Positions 25,840-35,758 of a stretch of DNA of 64,000 bases are shown here, in pieces (the stretch's first letter is position 1; every line of letters begins with the position of its first letter). The stretch lies in NCBI GenBank assembly GCA_965205365.1, contig CBDBGT010000010.1:62001-126000 (forward strand), given 5' to 3'. The translations under genes and the position numbers were made by a program. Under the pieces are notes generated by a model. That model did no database searches and was not told the origin of the DNA. It was given only the letters and a program-made list of their open reading frames with translations. The stretch comes from JALZUR01 sp965205365 (GTDB lineage Bacteria > Bdellovibrionota > Bdellovibrionia > Bdellovibrionales > UBA1609).

Positions 25840-27171
25840 ATGTTTAAAAACCTTATTTTACCTCTCAAAAAGAAGCTAAACACCCCTCCAGTGAATTCAA
25901 AAGAGTTTTTAGAACTAAACAGCACAGAGCTTGGGCAGTGGATTGTCCTCGCATCAGAAAATTTTTTCAACAACAGTCTTGAACCTTTAAAGGCTCATCC
26001 TCAATTTTTAGAGTCACTTAAAGACCTCCCTGAAGCCAACCTTTTAGAAATTTTAAAAAAACTTAAAGAACCTGAACTTATTCAAGTCTTAAATGAAACT
26101 GACCTAGATGACACTACATATTTCTTAGAAATTCTTGGTGAAGACCACACTAAAGAAATTGTTCCAAAACTTAAACGACAAAACAGATTAAAACAGTATT
26201 TAAATTACCCTAAAGACTCTTGTGGTAGAGCAATGCAGACTGAATTTTTTACTCTACCCATAGACATTACAGCACAAAAAGCCCTTAAAATTATTCAAGA
26301 AAAAGCCGGTGAATGCCCAATTTATTATTTATACTGTGTAACAAGTAGTAATAAACTCATTGGAGTAGTCTCATTAAGACAGCTTGCTACAGCTTCTGAC
26401 AACACCCCTTTAGATAACCTTGTAAATAAAGACATTATAAGCGTCACAACCATTAATCACATAAATGAAGCCATTGAAATTGTTAAAAGAGAAAGTTTTG
26501 TAGCTCTTCCTATTGTAGACAGCAGTACTAGAATTTCAGGAATTATCCTCATTGATGATTTAATTGATGAAATGCAAGACCAAGCTACTGCAGATATTTA
26601 TGCACAAGCTGGTTTACAGCAAATGGACTCAGTAAACATGAGGGCTAAACTTTCTTATTTAAACAGAGTTCCCTGGCTTATTTTCAATTTGTTTCTTGCA
26701 TGGATTGCAAGTTTTGTTATCAGTCTTTTTGAAGCCAGTCTTGCAGAATTCACTCTTTTAGCTATTTTAATGCCAATCTCTGCAGCCTTAGGTGGAAACA
26801 CTGCCATTCAAACATTAACTATTGTCACAAGGGGGCTAGCTACTGGAGATTTTAATTACATTAGTTACTCAAAAGCTATTTTAAAAGAAATTCTTGTTGG
26901 GGTATCTCTAGGCACCACAACAGGCTTTGCTGCAGCCCTAATGGTCTATATTTGGAAGGGCACATACGTTATTGGAGTTGTTTTAGGAGTTTCAATAATT
27001 ATTAACTCTTTTGTTGCAGCAACCTTAGGAGCTAGCATTCCTATTATGCTAAAAAATCTAGGAAAAGACCCGGCTATCAGTAGTAGTGTTTTTGTAATCA
27101 CAACTACAGATATCTTTTCATTCTTTTCATTCCTAAGCTTAGCAAGCTTTGGACTCAAGTATTTTAGTTAA
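25840..27171 (+). CDS. mgtE: MgtE-family magnesium transporter
   Basis: 443 residues with the MgtE domain order: an N-terminal superhelical domain (about 50-130), two CBS domains (about 135-255) that sense cytoplasmic Mg2+, then a five-helix pore domain from about 275. The pore segment reads LGGNTAIQTLTIVTRGLATG, the family signature (GN-x-x-x-Q...RGLA), and an Asp follows in the last helices (TTDIFSFF). It moves Mg2+ inward. It is divergent from greA and has no operon partner. Confidence 0.92.
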   Translation: MFKNLILPLKKKLNTPPVNSKEFLELNSTELGQWIVLASENFFNNSLEPLKAHPQFLESLKDLPEANLLEILKKLKEPELIQVLNETDLDDTTYFLEILGEDHTKEIVPKLKRQNRLKQYLNYPKDSCGRAMQTEFFTLPIDITAQKALKIIQEKAGECPIYYLYCVTSSNKLIGVVSLRQLATASDNTPLDNLVNKDIISVTTINHINEAIEIVKRESFVALPIVDSSTRISGIILIDDLIDEMQDQATADIYAQAGLQQMDSVNMRAKLSYLNRVPWLIFNLFLAWIASFVISLFEASLAEFTLLAILMPISAALGGNTAIQTLTIVTRGLATGDFNYISYSKAILKEILVGVSLGTTTGFAAALMVYIWKGTYVIGVVLGVSIIINSFVAATLGASIPIMLKNLGKDPAISSSVFVITTTDIFSFFSFLSLASFGLKYFS

Positions 27172-27294
27172 AAGACAGAGTTGAAAAATAGAATTTAACT
27201 CAATAATTACAGACACTTATATAATCCACAAAAATCTATGCTCTTTAACACTATTTATTCAAAGCACTTCCCCCCTACTAAATAATTTTAAACA

Positions 27295-28695
27295 TCATTG
27301 AGGAAAGGTGCAAATAAATGTAGCACCTTCATTTAAATTATAAGGTGACAGCTTTACTTCCCCACCATGGAGTTCCATAATATGCTTTACTATTGAAAGC
27401 CCTATGCCTGAGCCCCCACTTTTTCTTGAACGACTCTTATCAATTCTATAAAATCTCTCAAAAATCCTATCATGTTCTGCTTCTGGAATACCAGCACCCC
27501 AGTCCTTAACCTGAACACAAAGTTCACGCTTATCTGACATAAACCACGTTACCTCAACTTTAATTTCATCTAGAGTATAAATCAGCGCATTTCTTAAAAG
27601 ATTTGTTAAAACTTGCTTAACCTTACTTCCATCAAAATAACCACGTTGGACAAAATACGTAACTTTTATTAAATCCTTCCTAGGGTGTGTAAGATTCATT
27701 AAAACTTCTAAAGTTATATTTTTTAAATCAAACTCTTCTGCCTTAAACCCTTCCCCTCCATCCTCAAGTTTTGATAAATCTAATAAATCCTCAGTAAGGC
27801 TGACTAATCGATTTGAGTTTACACTTAATGACTCTAGAATATGATCCTTATTTTCTTCACCCTCTACTTTATTAAGAAGACTTACAGAAGTGGAAATTGC
27901 TGCAATTGGAGTTCTTAATTCATGGGAAGCATTTGCCACAAAATCCATTCTTTTCTGATCCAAGTCAATTTTTACTGTCTCATCATTAAATGAAGCAACT
28001 AAACCATAAAGTGAATTGTCGACTCCTCTTCTTAAAGGTGACATGGAAACAGAAAAAATTCTTTCACGCTCTTCTAATACAAATACAATCATTTTTTTAT
28101 CAAAATCATTGTTCTTAATAGCATGTTCAAAAACATTTCTAATTTTTTTTTCTTTAATAATTTCAAAGATTTTTTTTGTACCCTTAGTAAGATCTAAGTC
28201 AATATCAGAAACCTCAAATAAAACTGCAAAAGCTGAATTTAAAAAAGCCACCTCCATTTGAGTAGTGATTGAAATAATGGGTATATCTAAGGAGTTCATC
28301 ACAGCACCCAATTCAGTTGTTTCCCTTAATAATGCTTTTGTTCTCCTACGCAACTTTCTTTCAATCCCCTGAACCAGTTCCCCCAGTTCTCCCCATTCAG
28401 CATATTTAAAGTTTTGTAAAAACCCCTCCCCAGAAACTCTAATATTTTCTGTTTTAGGCTGATTAAGTAAAAGCTTTAAATACTTAATCACTCCATTTAA
28501 AGGGCGAATAGTATATAAAGAAACCAAGCAAAAACAGATCAATGAAAAGATAAAAGAAAAAATTAAATAATATGATTCTAAAAACGCCAATTCTAAAAAA
28601 TCTAAAGCAGTATTAAATAAAAGATGTAAACCTATAAGCATAAATATAAAAAGAACTGTCATTCTACACCAAAGCTTAAAGGGAAACTTGTTCAT
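27295..28695 (-). CDS. PhoR-like sensor histidine kinase
   Basis: 466 residues. Two membrane helices (about 12-32 and 40-61) with almost no periplasmic loop are followed by a HAMP-like linker, a PAS-like domain (about 128-240), a HisKA domain with phospho-accepting His258 in ASHELRTP, and an HATPase domain with NLLRNA, DWGAGIP and GGSGIGLSIV boxes. The tiny periplasmic loop argues for intramembrane or partner-based sensing, as in PhoR. It starts 22 bases after the response regulator and forms an operon with it. Confidence 0.88.
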   Translation of the reverse strand: MNKFPFKLWCRMTVLFIFMLIGLHLLFNTALDFLELAFLESYYLIFSFIFSLICFCLVSLYTIRPLNGVIKYLKLLLNQPKTENIRVSGEGFLQNFKYAEWGELGELVQGIERKLRRRTKALLRETTELGAVMNSLDIPIISITTQMEVAFLNSAFAVLFEVSDIDLDLTKGTKKIFEIIKEKKIRNVFEHAIKNNDFDKKMIVFVLEERERIFSVSMSPLRRGVDNSLYGLVASFNDETVKIDLDQKRMDFVANASHELRTPIAAISTSVSLLNKVEGEENKDHILESLSVNSNRLVSLTEDLLDLSKLEDGGEGFKAEEFDLKNITLEVLMNLTHPRKDLIKVTYFVQRGYFDGSKVKQVLTNLLRNALIYTLDEIKVEVTWFMSDKRELCVQVKDWGAGIPEAEHDRIFERFYRIDKSRSRKSGGSGIGLSIVKHIMELHGGEVKLSPYNLNEGATFICTFPQ

Positions 28696-28717
28696 TTAGT
28701 TACTTTCTTTGCTAAAT

Positions 28718-29428
28718 TTATTCTGGCTGGTTGATTCTATAACCAACACCTCTAATGGCTTCTATACATGTTGAATAATTTTTAAGCTTCTTTCTCAATC
28801 CAAAAACATGTGTATCAATAGTTCTACCTGTCACATTAACCTCAACCCCTTGAACTTTAGATATAAGCTCTTTTCTTGTAAGGACACAGCCACCCTCTTT
28901 CATTAAGCTTTCTAAAAGTAAAAACTCAGAACGTGTAAGGTTTAAATTTTCACTACCAAGACTCACTCTAAAGCTTTTTATATCAAGCTTTAAATCTGCA
29001 AGCTTAAGAACTCCACTTTTATTTTCTAAATTTTCACTTTCATTATTTAAGTTAGACCTTCTTATGACAGCATTAATCCTTGCCACTAAAATAGACTCAT
29101 TAAAAGGTTTTGTTAAATAATCATCAGCCCCCAACTCTAAAGCTTGAATAATATTTCCAGGAGAGGTCAAAGCTGTTACAAAAATCACAGGGGTTTTACT
29201 ATAAGGCCTAGTTGAACTTCGAAGCCACTTTAAAATATCAACTCCACTTTCTTGGGGAAGCATCCAATCCAGTAAAACCACATGAAAAAACTTACTTACA
29301 AGAGACTTTCTTGCATCTTGGCCATTTGAAGCTATTTCAACGTTAAATCCATATGGTTTTAGTTGAATGCTCATCAAGTGAGCTAAGCTTGCCTCATCTT
29401 CTACTAGTAAAATTTTGCGTTGTACCAT
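28718..29428 (-). CDS. PhoB-like OmpR-family response regulator
   Basis: A receiver domain (residues 1-120) with VEDE acidic residues, phospho-accepting Asp54 in LLDWMLP, and TKPF with the conserved Lys is followed by a winged-helix DNA-binding domain with LTRSEFLLL, RTIDTHVFGLRKKL and GVGYRI. This is the PhoB/OmpR pattern. I prefer the start at 29428 (MVQRKILLVEDE), five codons inside the longest frame. It is co-transcribed with the kinase. Control of phosphate uptake is likely by family; the PhoX-like phosphatase at 31250 is a possible target. Confidence 0.87.
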   Translation of the reverse strand: MVQRKILLVEDEASLAHLMSIQLKPYGFNVEIASNGQDARKSLVSKFFHVVLLDWMLPQESGVDILKWLRSSTRPYSKTPVIFVTALTSPGNIIQALELGADDYLTKPFNESILVARINAVIRRSNLNNESENLENKSGVLKLADLKLDIKSFRVSLGSENLNLTRSEFLLLESLMKEGGCVLTRKELISKVQGVEVNVTGRTIDTHVFGLRKKLKNYSTCIEAIRGVGYRINQPE

Positions 29429-29509
29429 ACATGTATAAAACAACCCTTAAAAATTTACTTCAAGTTATATTTTTGTTAAAAAGTGCACAATACTAGTAAA
29501 TTAGTATTT

Positions 29510-29725
29510 CTACAAAGCTCTCGACAGTTTATCTGCTAATTTATCAACATCTAAACCTTCTACTAAAAAAATACCACCACTGCTGTTGTCAATACCTGAA
29601 GAAGCTAAAGCGTCCTTTAAAACCTCTTCATTGTCTCCAGCATCATCTACAAACAAAATCTTTCCACCTAAAGATCCTCCTAGAACTAGTCCATAAATTA
29701 ACCTATACTTAAATGTGAGACTGCA
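29510..29725 (-). pseudogene. Coding remnant of unknown protein
   Basis: On the minus strand an open stretch of about 65 codons ends at 29510 and has protein-like composition (GGKILFVDDAGDNEEVLKDA, then LVEGLDVDKLADKLSRAL). It has no usable start codon and meets a stop upstream. It looks like the C-terminal end of a decayed gene. I do not recognise the parent. Confidence 0.4.
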
Positions 29726-29782
29726 AACTCAAGCTTTATGAAAAATGCTTAATATCAACTCTAAAATACAACAAGGCCTCAT

Positions 29783-30499
29783 ATGACTAAACTTAGCGTA
29801 AATATTAATAAACTTGCCACCATTAGAAATGCACGAGGCGACAATAACCCTAATTTAATAACTTGGGTTAAAAAACTTGAATCTTTTGGCGCTCAGGGCC
29901 TTACAGCCCACCCAAGGCCTGATGAACGACACATTAGAAAACAAGATATTTTTGACTTAAAACCAATAATTCAAACAGAATTTAATATTGAAGGCTACCC
30001 TAGCACTAACTTTATAAAATTAATCAAAGAAATTAGACCCGAACAATGCACATTAGTTCCAGACCTACCAAATACTCTAACCTCTAATGCTGGATGGAAT
30101 GTTGAGGTTGAATTTAATCTACTTAAATCTTCAATTAAAGAACTTTCACCAGTAACTAGAGTCTCTATCTTTGTTGAGCCTGATACTATGATTTTGGAGC
30201 ATGGAAGAACACTAAAAGCTCTTGGAGCACATAGAGCTGAGCTTTACACGAAAGAGTTTGCTCATAACTATAAAGACAGTCGTGTTCTTAGAAAATACCG
30301 AAACTGTGCTAATCAACTTTTAAGTGCTGGATTAAAACTTAACGCTGGCCATGATTTAAATCTTACAAACCTTTCTCCACTTATTACCCTTATTCCTGAA
30401 ATAAAAGAAGTTTCAATTGGGCATGCTTTAATCTGTGAAAGTTTAGATTTAGGAATGAGAGAAACCATTAGCAAATATTTAAATATACTTAAGACATAA
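29783..30499 (+). CDS. pdxJ: Pyridoxine 5'-phosphate synthase
   Basis: 238 residues, a TIM barrel that condenses 1-deoxyxylulose 5-phosphate with 3-amino-2-oxopropyl phosphate to make pyridoxine 5'-phosphate. Canonical segments are LSVNINKLATIRNARG (substrate loop), GAQGLTAHPRPDERHI, CTLVPD, LNAGHDLN and SIGHALI. Length is normal. AAGG lies just upstream of the ATG. This shows the organism uses the DXP-dependent vitamin B6 pathway. Confidence 0.95.
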   Translation: MTKLSVNINKLATIRNARGDNNPNLITWVKKLESFGAQGLTAHPRPDERHIRKQDIFDLKPIIQTEFNIEGYPSTNFIKLIKEIRPEQCTLVPDLPNTLTSNAGWNVEVEFNLLKSSIKELSPVTRVSIFVEPDTMILEHGRTLKALGAHRAELYTKEFAHNYKDSRVLRKYRNCANQLLSAGLKLNAGHDLNLTNLSPLITLIPEIKEVSIGHALICESLDLGMRETISKYLNILKT

Positions 30500-31249
30500 A
30501 AACCTGGTTGTCTTTAAAAGAATTTTCACTCAAACACATTGATAAAATTTTTCCATCTCCTTTATCTAGTGCTAAATGTAATTTCATCCAAGTCCTGGGC
30601 TTTGAATAGCCATGGTGCCGCACTTTCCACTCACCCTCCTTACTATAGTTTTTCTAAGTTAATCTTTTAAAGTCTTTTACCCACTTTAACCATCCTTTGT
30701 ATGTTTGGTTGAATTTATTTTAGAATGGGTGGGTGAAGATTTTTAAGTTGTTGGCCTAAGTTAAGCCCTCATGTGCAGCAACGCCTCTTTAAGCCCTTAA
30801 AAGTCAACTTAACTACCCATGAACCTAAAAATAAAATTCTTTTAACCTTTTGCTATTTAAAAACTAATCTAAAAACACAAGCGTATGTATATGGAAAGGA
30901 AAGCCTACTACATAAATGTGCCGCTTTTAATAAGATTTTACAAAATATTTCAAATTCCCATTTAAATAAGAGTTTATTTAAAAAAAGCCGGCTTTTGACA
31001 GCACGGCTTACAGGGGGAGCAAAATAAAACTGCTCCTACCTAACACTTGCTCAAACAAAAGGGGGGAAAGAGTTTAAGTAAGTACCACCTATATAGCAAA
31101 AGACTTGCCATACTTTAGGGCTAAATCCCTGGGGTTTGAGCTTATTTTAAGGTATTTTTGATAAATTTTGTCTTTTTATGGTGACAAAAAGGGAGTTTTT
31201 TTTAAAATCTCCATTTACATACACATCTACCCTCAACTTGGAGCTTTCT
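30500..31249. other. Intergenic region with a solo IS-like end
   Basis: About 750 bases with no convincing gene. A solo IS-like end lies at 30755-30786 (GCCTAAG...CTCATGTGCAGCAACGCC). The open frame at 30773-31027 begins inside this end, lacks a ribosome binding site and has no recognisable domain, so I do not call it a gene. Confidence 0.5.
30755..30786. repeat. Solo IS-like end, GTGCAGCAACGCC
   Basis: This 32-base segment is a near copy of 12022-12053, sharing GCCTAAG and CTCATGTGCARCAACGCC. The outermost bases match the terminal repeats of the MITEs at 45834-45953 and 57739-57856. No paired end was found. Confidence 0.45.
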
Positions 31250-32821
31250 ATGATCTGGTCTAGACGAAACTTTCTTAAATTTATCGGAGCGGCCTCTACT
31301 CTTTCTACTGTACCCAGCTGCTCACAACTTCGAAAAAAAGAGAATCTACAAATAAGCGGGCTTAACCTTAACACTGCCAAAGATGAAGTAAATCTAGCAA
31401 AAGGGCTTTCTTATGAAATTCTTATTAAAGAAGGGGATAAAATGGCTCCCTTTACGTATTTTGGAACAAACAATGACTATTTAAACCTTTACTCTTTTCC
31501 TAATGGAAAATTTGGCCTTTGGGTAAACCACGAAAGTTTAAGTCCTATACTTTTACATGGAAGAAATAAAAAATTTATGCTTACAAAAAAACTTTTAAAA
31601 CACGAACGTTACCAAGTTGGGGGAAGTTTCATTGAAATTAAAAAAAATATAGATGAAAAATGGCGTATTGTTAAAGACTCTAAACTAAGCTTTAGAATTA
31701 CAGGGTCTACACAAATTCCATTAAGCCATGAAGTGCGCGGTCAGAATATGGCACTTGGAAGCCTTGCAAACTGTTCTGGCGGATACACCCCATGGAATAC
31801 AATTTTAACTTGTGAAGAAAACTATAACTATTTTTACGGTGAAGTTACCTATTCTAAATCTGGAAAAAGAAGAGTGAGAAAGGATAAAAAAGATTTTGGC
31901 TGGAGTTCCATGGACTCACAGCCTCCTGAAAACTATGGATGGGTTGTTGAAGTAGACCCGAGAACAAAATCTGCTGAAAAAATTATTCCCCTAGGTCGCT
32001 TCGCCCATGAATGTGCAACAGTTGCTCTAACAAAAAACGGCTTTCCCATTGTTTATAGTGGTGATGACTCTGAAAATCAGTGTTTATATAAATTTATTTC
32101 TTCTAAAAAACAATCTTTAAAAGAAGGAACCTTATATGTTGCTAACTTAGAGAAAAATACATGGATATCCCTGGACATAAATTCTGATGAAAGACTTCAA
32201 AAAAAATTTAAGGATCAAACTTCTCTTTACATTAGGACTAGAGAGGCAGCAAAAATAGTGGGCGCAACACCTCTTGATCGCCCCGAGGATATTGAGATTG
32301 ACCCTATTTCTGGAGATGTTTTTATCACTTTAACTAACAATAAATCTAAAGGCAACTTACATGGCTCTATTTTAAAAATTTCAGAACATAGAAAGGATAG
32401 TTTAAAATTTCGTCATAAAACTTTTAGAGCAGGTGGTACGAAATCTAAGTTTTCATGCCCTGACAATATGGCATTTGATACCAACGGAAACCTTTGGCTA
32501 ACTAGTGATATTTCTGGTGGAAGCATTGGCAATACTGACTATAAAGAATTTGGTCATAATGGTCTTTTTGTTATTCCTCGAAGAGGAAGACAAGCAGGTG
32601 ACGTCATTAAAGTGGCTTCATCTCCAGTTGATGCAGAGTTTACAGGGCCTGCTTTTTCTCCTGATGGAAAAACTCTTTTCTTATCCGTACAACACCCTGG
32701 TGAGAAAACTAAAGAAGTTGGGCAATATACAAGCCACTGGCCTTCTAAGAAAAAAGGCAGAAAACCTCTTTCTGCTGTAATCACAATAACAGGCCCCTTA
32801 TTAGAACACTTCACAGGTTAA
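31250..32821 (+). CDS. PhoX-family (DUF839) alkaline phosphatase-like protein, Tat-exported
   Basis: I place the start at 31250 (MIWSRRNFLKFIGAAS), where GGAG lies 6 bases upstream; this puts the twin-arginine signal SRRNFLK at the very N-terminus. A Cys after TVPS could be a lipidation site. The ~500-residue mature part is a DUF839/PhoX beta-propeller-like domain with SHEVRGQNMALGSLANCSGG, TCEENYN, GRFAHECATV and RPEDIEI, residues that in PhoX bind the Fe-Ca cofactor. PhoX releases phosphate from organic esters in the periplasm. The PhoB-like system nearby may control it. Confidence 0.85.
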   Translation: MIWSRRNFLKFIGAASTLSTVPSCSQLRKKENLQISGLNLNTAKDEVNLAKGLSYEILIKEGDKMAPFTYFGTNNDYLNLYSFPNGKFGLWVNHESLSPILLHGRNKKFMLTKKLLKHERYQVGGSFIEIKKNIDEKWRIVKDSKLSFRITGSTQIPLSHEVRGQNMALGSLANCSGGYTPWNTILTCEENYNYFYGEVTYSKSGKRRVRKDKKDFGWSSMDSQPPENYGWVVEVDPRTKSAEKIIPLGRFAHECATVALTKNGFPIVYSGDDSENQCLYKFISSKKQSLKEGTLYVANLEKNTWISLDINSDERLQKKFKDQTSLYIRTREAAKIVGATPLDRPEDIEIDPISGDVFITLTNNKSKGNLHGSILKISEHRKDSLKFRHKTFRAGGTKSKFSCPDNMAFDTNGNLWLTSDISGGSIGNTDYKEFGHNGLFVIPRRGRQAGDVIKVASSPVDAEFTGPAFSPDGKTLFLSVQHPGEKTKEVGQYTSHWPSKKKGRKPLSAVITITGPLLEHFTG

Positions 32822-32831
32822 GTATAAAGCC

Positions 32832-34136
32832 ATGGAACAAGGGTTAGGCTTTATAGGAATATTTGTCTTTTTAGGGGTTTTAGTTCTTCTTTCTGAAAAT
32901 AGAAAAAAAATAAACTGGCACCTCGTAGCGTCAGGAATCTTATTTCAATTTACCTTAGCACTATTAATTTTGGGAGTTCCTGATAAAAATATTCCAGGCT
33001 TAGGAAACTTAGTTTTTGAATATGCTAATACTGCTCTTATAAAAATACTCCAGTTTACAGATCATGGAAGTGCTTTCTTATTTGGCTCTCTAGTTGATAT
33101 AGATAAATGGGGCTTTATTATGGCCTTTAAAGTTCTTCCTACCATTGTCTTTTTTTCAAGCCTAATGGCTCTTTTATACCACTTAAGAATTCTTCCAATT
33201 CTTGTTTATACTTTTTCTATGGTCTTTACAAAATTTTTAAAAATTAGTGGTGCTGAATCTTTAGCTACAAGTGCTAATATTTTTCTAGGACAAACTGAAG
33301 CCCCTTTAACCATAAGGCCTTTTTTAAAAAATATGACTCGTTCTGAAATTTTTTGCCTTATGGTTGGAGGAATGGCTACTGTGGCAGGAGCTGTAATGGC
33401 AGCATACGTTGGGCTTTTAAAAGATGCTATTCCCACAATTGGCGGACACTTATTAACTGCAAGTATTCTTTCTGCTCCAGCATCTTTTATTTGTGCTAAA
33501 ATTCTTATTCCTGAAACCACCACTCCAGAAACAGCAGGTGGCATTCCATCTCATTTCTTAAAATCAGAGTATTCTAACTTTATTGACGCCTGCTCTAAAG
33601 GAACAACTCAAGGGCTTAAACTTGCTTTAAACGTCGGGGCCATGCTCTTATCTTTTATTGCTTTAATGGCTTTTTTTGACTTTACACTTTCTATGGTTGC
33701 TGAAAATATTTTTTCGTTTAGTTCCTGGGGAGAAGCCTTAGTCCACCCAAGCCTTTACACTCAAGGACAACCTCTTTTAACCTTTTCAGTTATTTTCTCC
33801 TGGGTGTTTTATCCTCTTAGCCTACTCTTAGGAATTCCTTTGGAAGATGCATGGCTTTCAGCTTCACTTTTAGCCAAAAAACTAGTTCTTAATGAATTTA
33901 TAGCCTATATAGATTTAAGTAAAGTTTTAAACAACTTATCAGAACGCTCTATTCTTATTCTCTCCTACGCTCTTTGTGGCTTTGCAAATTTTAGCTCCAT
34001 AGGAATTCAAGTTGGTGGAATTGGGGCTTTAGTCCCTAGCCGTTCAGAAGAGCTTGCTAAACTTGGTTTAAAGGCAGTGTTAGCAGGTACCTTTGCTGCG
34101 TATATTACGGCCTGTATTGCTGGTATACTGCTTTAA
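32832..34136 (+). CDS. NupC-type concentrative nucleoside transporter
   Basis: 434 residues of the CNT family, with about ten membrane segments. The N-terminal NupC domain (SENRKKINW), the gate region and FLGQTEAPLTIRPFL with the nucleoside-binding QTEAP motif are present, and the C-terminal SYALCGFANFSSIGIQVGG is the family signature. It takes up nucleosides with H+ or Na+. It begins 10 bases after the PhoX-like gene, so both are probably co-transcribed, which fits scavenging of nucleotides: dephosphorylate outside, then import the nucleoside. Confidence 0.92.
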   Translation: MEQGLGFIGIFVFLGVLVLLSENRKKINWHLVASGILFQFTLALLILGVPDKNIPGLGNLVFEYANTALIKILQFTDHGSAFLFGSLVDIDKWGFIMAFKVLPTIVFFSSLMALLYHLRILPILVYTFSMVFTKFLKISGAESLATSANIFLGQTEAPLTIRPFLKNMTRSEIFCLMVGGMATVAGAVMAAYVGLLKDAIPTIGGHLLTASILSAPASFICAKILIPETTTPETAGGIPSHFLKSEYSNFIDACSKGTTQGLKLALNVGAMLLSFIALMAFFDFTLSMVAENIFSFSSWGEALVHPSLYTQGQPLLTFSVIFSWVFYPLSLLLGIPLEDAWLSASLLAKKLVLNEFIAYIDLSKVLNNLSERSILILSYALCGFANFSSIGIQVGGIGALVPSRSEELAKLGLKAVLAGTFAAYITACIAGILL

Positions 34137-34315
34137 AGCCCTGCTGCTAAAGTCCTTACAGTTTAAAAATCAATGGCAACTTAGATAACTTTTAAACAAA
34201 ATCCTACTTTTTAAGGTACTAGGGTAAGTTTCTTAAACGCCATTACTCATAATAACAACCCATAAAAAAACTATATAAAATCATTAAATAGAGTATAAAA
34301 AATCCGCCATCTATA

Positions 34316-35377
34316 TTACACTGTTGGATCATTAAAGCTACCCGACATCACTTGAGCTATAAAGTTTCCACCTTCAATTTTATGTATTCCTATTTTAATT
34401 ACAGCAGTTATAGGTACAGCTAAGAAAGCACCTACAATTCCCCAAATAAGCCCCCAAAACATTAAAGACATCAACACTACCACGGGATGAATATTTAAAC
34501 TCTGCCCCATAGCTCTTGGCTCTAAAATACTACCAATAATAAACTGAATAATTCCAGGAACGACTAGAACCAAAACTATTGGCATTGCTGAGTCGAATTG
34601 AAAAAAAGCTACTGGAAATGGAAGTATAGTTGCAAAGAAAGAACCTACTGTAGGAATAAAATTTAGTATAAAAACTAAAAAAGCAAAAACAAATGCTAAA
34701 TCTAAACCAAGTATAGTGAAGATCACAAAAATAATAATGGAAGTTATAAATGAAGTTAAAACTTTTATAGCTAAGTATTTACGAATTTGTGCATTGATCT
34801 CAGCACCCAACCCTGTTTTTTTTCTAGCAGTTTCTTTTACTTTAGATCCACCTGTAAATAAAAATACTAAAAATATAAACACTAAAACTGTTGTAGAAAC
34901 TAAGTGTAATACACTGGCTCCAGCACCTTTGGCAAGTTGTGTAAAAGGTAAGTTTTTTAGCATTGTTGCAAAATCAATATGCTCAATAGGTACGCCTTTA
35001 TTTATTAAAAACTGCTGCACAGAATCTACAAAATAAATAGCTTTTACTTCATAAACTTTATAACCCATTGCGAATTCTTGAAAAGCTGAGAAAAGAACAA
35101 AAAATACAAGTGTTAAAAGTAATGCTACTACTGCAAAAGTTGAAATCAAAGCTAGCCATTTTGGAAATTTCATTTTTTGAATAAAAAAAGTTCTAACTGG
35201 AGATAAAATAAAATATAAAAATAAACTTAATACAAACGGAATCATAATACTTTTTGTAACCGAAAGGGCAAATGCAATGCCTATTACAGCTAATATAGCT
35301 AAACTGGCAGACTGGATTCCAGCACCCGTAATCCAATACTTTCCTTTTACTAAACTAGGGCTTTGAACATCAGACAT
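34316..35377 (-). CDS. AI-2E family (PerM/YdiK-like) permease
   Basis: 353 residues with about eight membrane helices in the AI-2E transporter pattern: paired helices at the N-terminus (about 15-48), a helix at about 70, a long soluble segment, and a C-terminal bundle with LNFIPTVGSFFATILPF and EPRAMGQSLNIHPVVVLMSLMFWG. Family members export diverse small molecules or act as Na+/H+ antiporters, so the substrate is open. GGAGAG lies before the ATG. Confidence 0.85.
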   Translation of the reverse strand: MSDVQSPSLVKGKYWITGAGIQSASLAILAVIGIAFALSVTKSIMIPFVLSLFLYFILSPVRTFFIQKMKFPKWLALISTFAVVALLLTLVFFVLFSAFQEFAMGYKVYEVKAIYFVDSVQQFLINKGVPIEHIDFATMLKNLPFTQLAKGAGASVLHLVSTTVLVFIFLVFLFTGGSKVKETARKKTGLGAEINAQIRKYLAIKVLTSFITSIIIFVIFTILGLDLAFVFAFLVFILNFIPTVGSFFATILPFPVAFFQFDSAMPIVLVLVVPGIIQFIIGSILEPRAMGQSLNIHPVVVLMSLMFWGLIWGIVGAFLAVPITAVIKIGIHKIEGGNFIAQVMSGSFNDPTV

Positions 35378-35758
35378 ATGCTCTCCTTAAAGTATTTTAT
35401 TCTAAAATATACCACCTTCTTATGAACTATTGGAATCTTAAACATGTAATTTTTACAGGGACTAGACTCTTTTTAAAGGCTTGCTTTTAAAAAGAAAAAA
35501 ATTCAATATTTTCAAATAGATACAGTGTTTTTTTAATGGATCACCTAAGGCCTTAAAGAACACAGTATAAACAAACACTCTTTAACTCACCACTCTAACC
35601 ATTTCCCCCTACACCTTTGTTTCCTCTAAAAGAACCCAACCTTATTCTTTTTCCAAAGTGATTTTCTTTTATTCTTCTTAATTTAATTTTAATGGTTTAA
35701 AAATGTATATTTTTTACTCTTCTGGACAAACCATTTTATTGATGCAACAAAACTACCC
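35378..35758. other. Intergenic region, one weak hairpin
   Basis: About 380 bases between divergent genes. A 9-bp inverted repeat (CTTTTTAAA at 35469-35477, TTTAAAAAG at 35486-35494, 8-base loop) is the only structure seen. It lacks a clear T-tract and I do not call it a terminator. Confidence 0.4.

Noticed and set aside
30773..31027. 84-codon open frame on the + strand
   Set aside because: It starts inside a repeated IS-like end, has no ribosome binding site and shows no domain or signal peptide.
35469..35494. CTTTTTAAA/TTTAAAAAG hairpin as a terminator
   Set aside because: It has no G-C pairs beyond the outer one and no T-tract in the needed direction.
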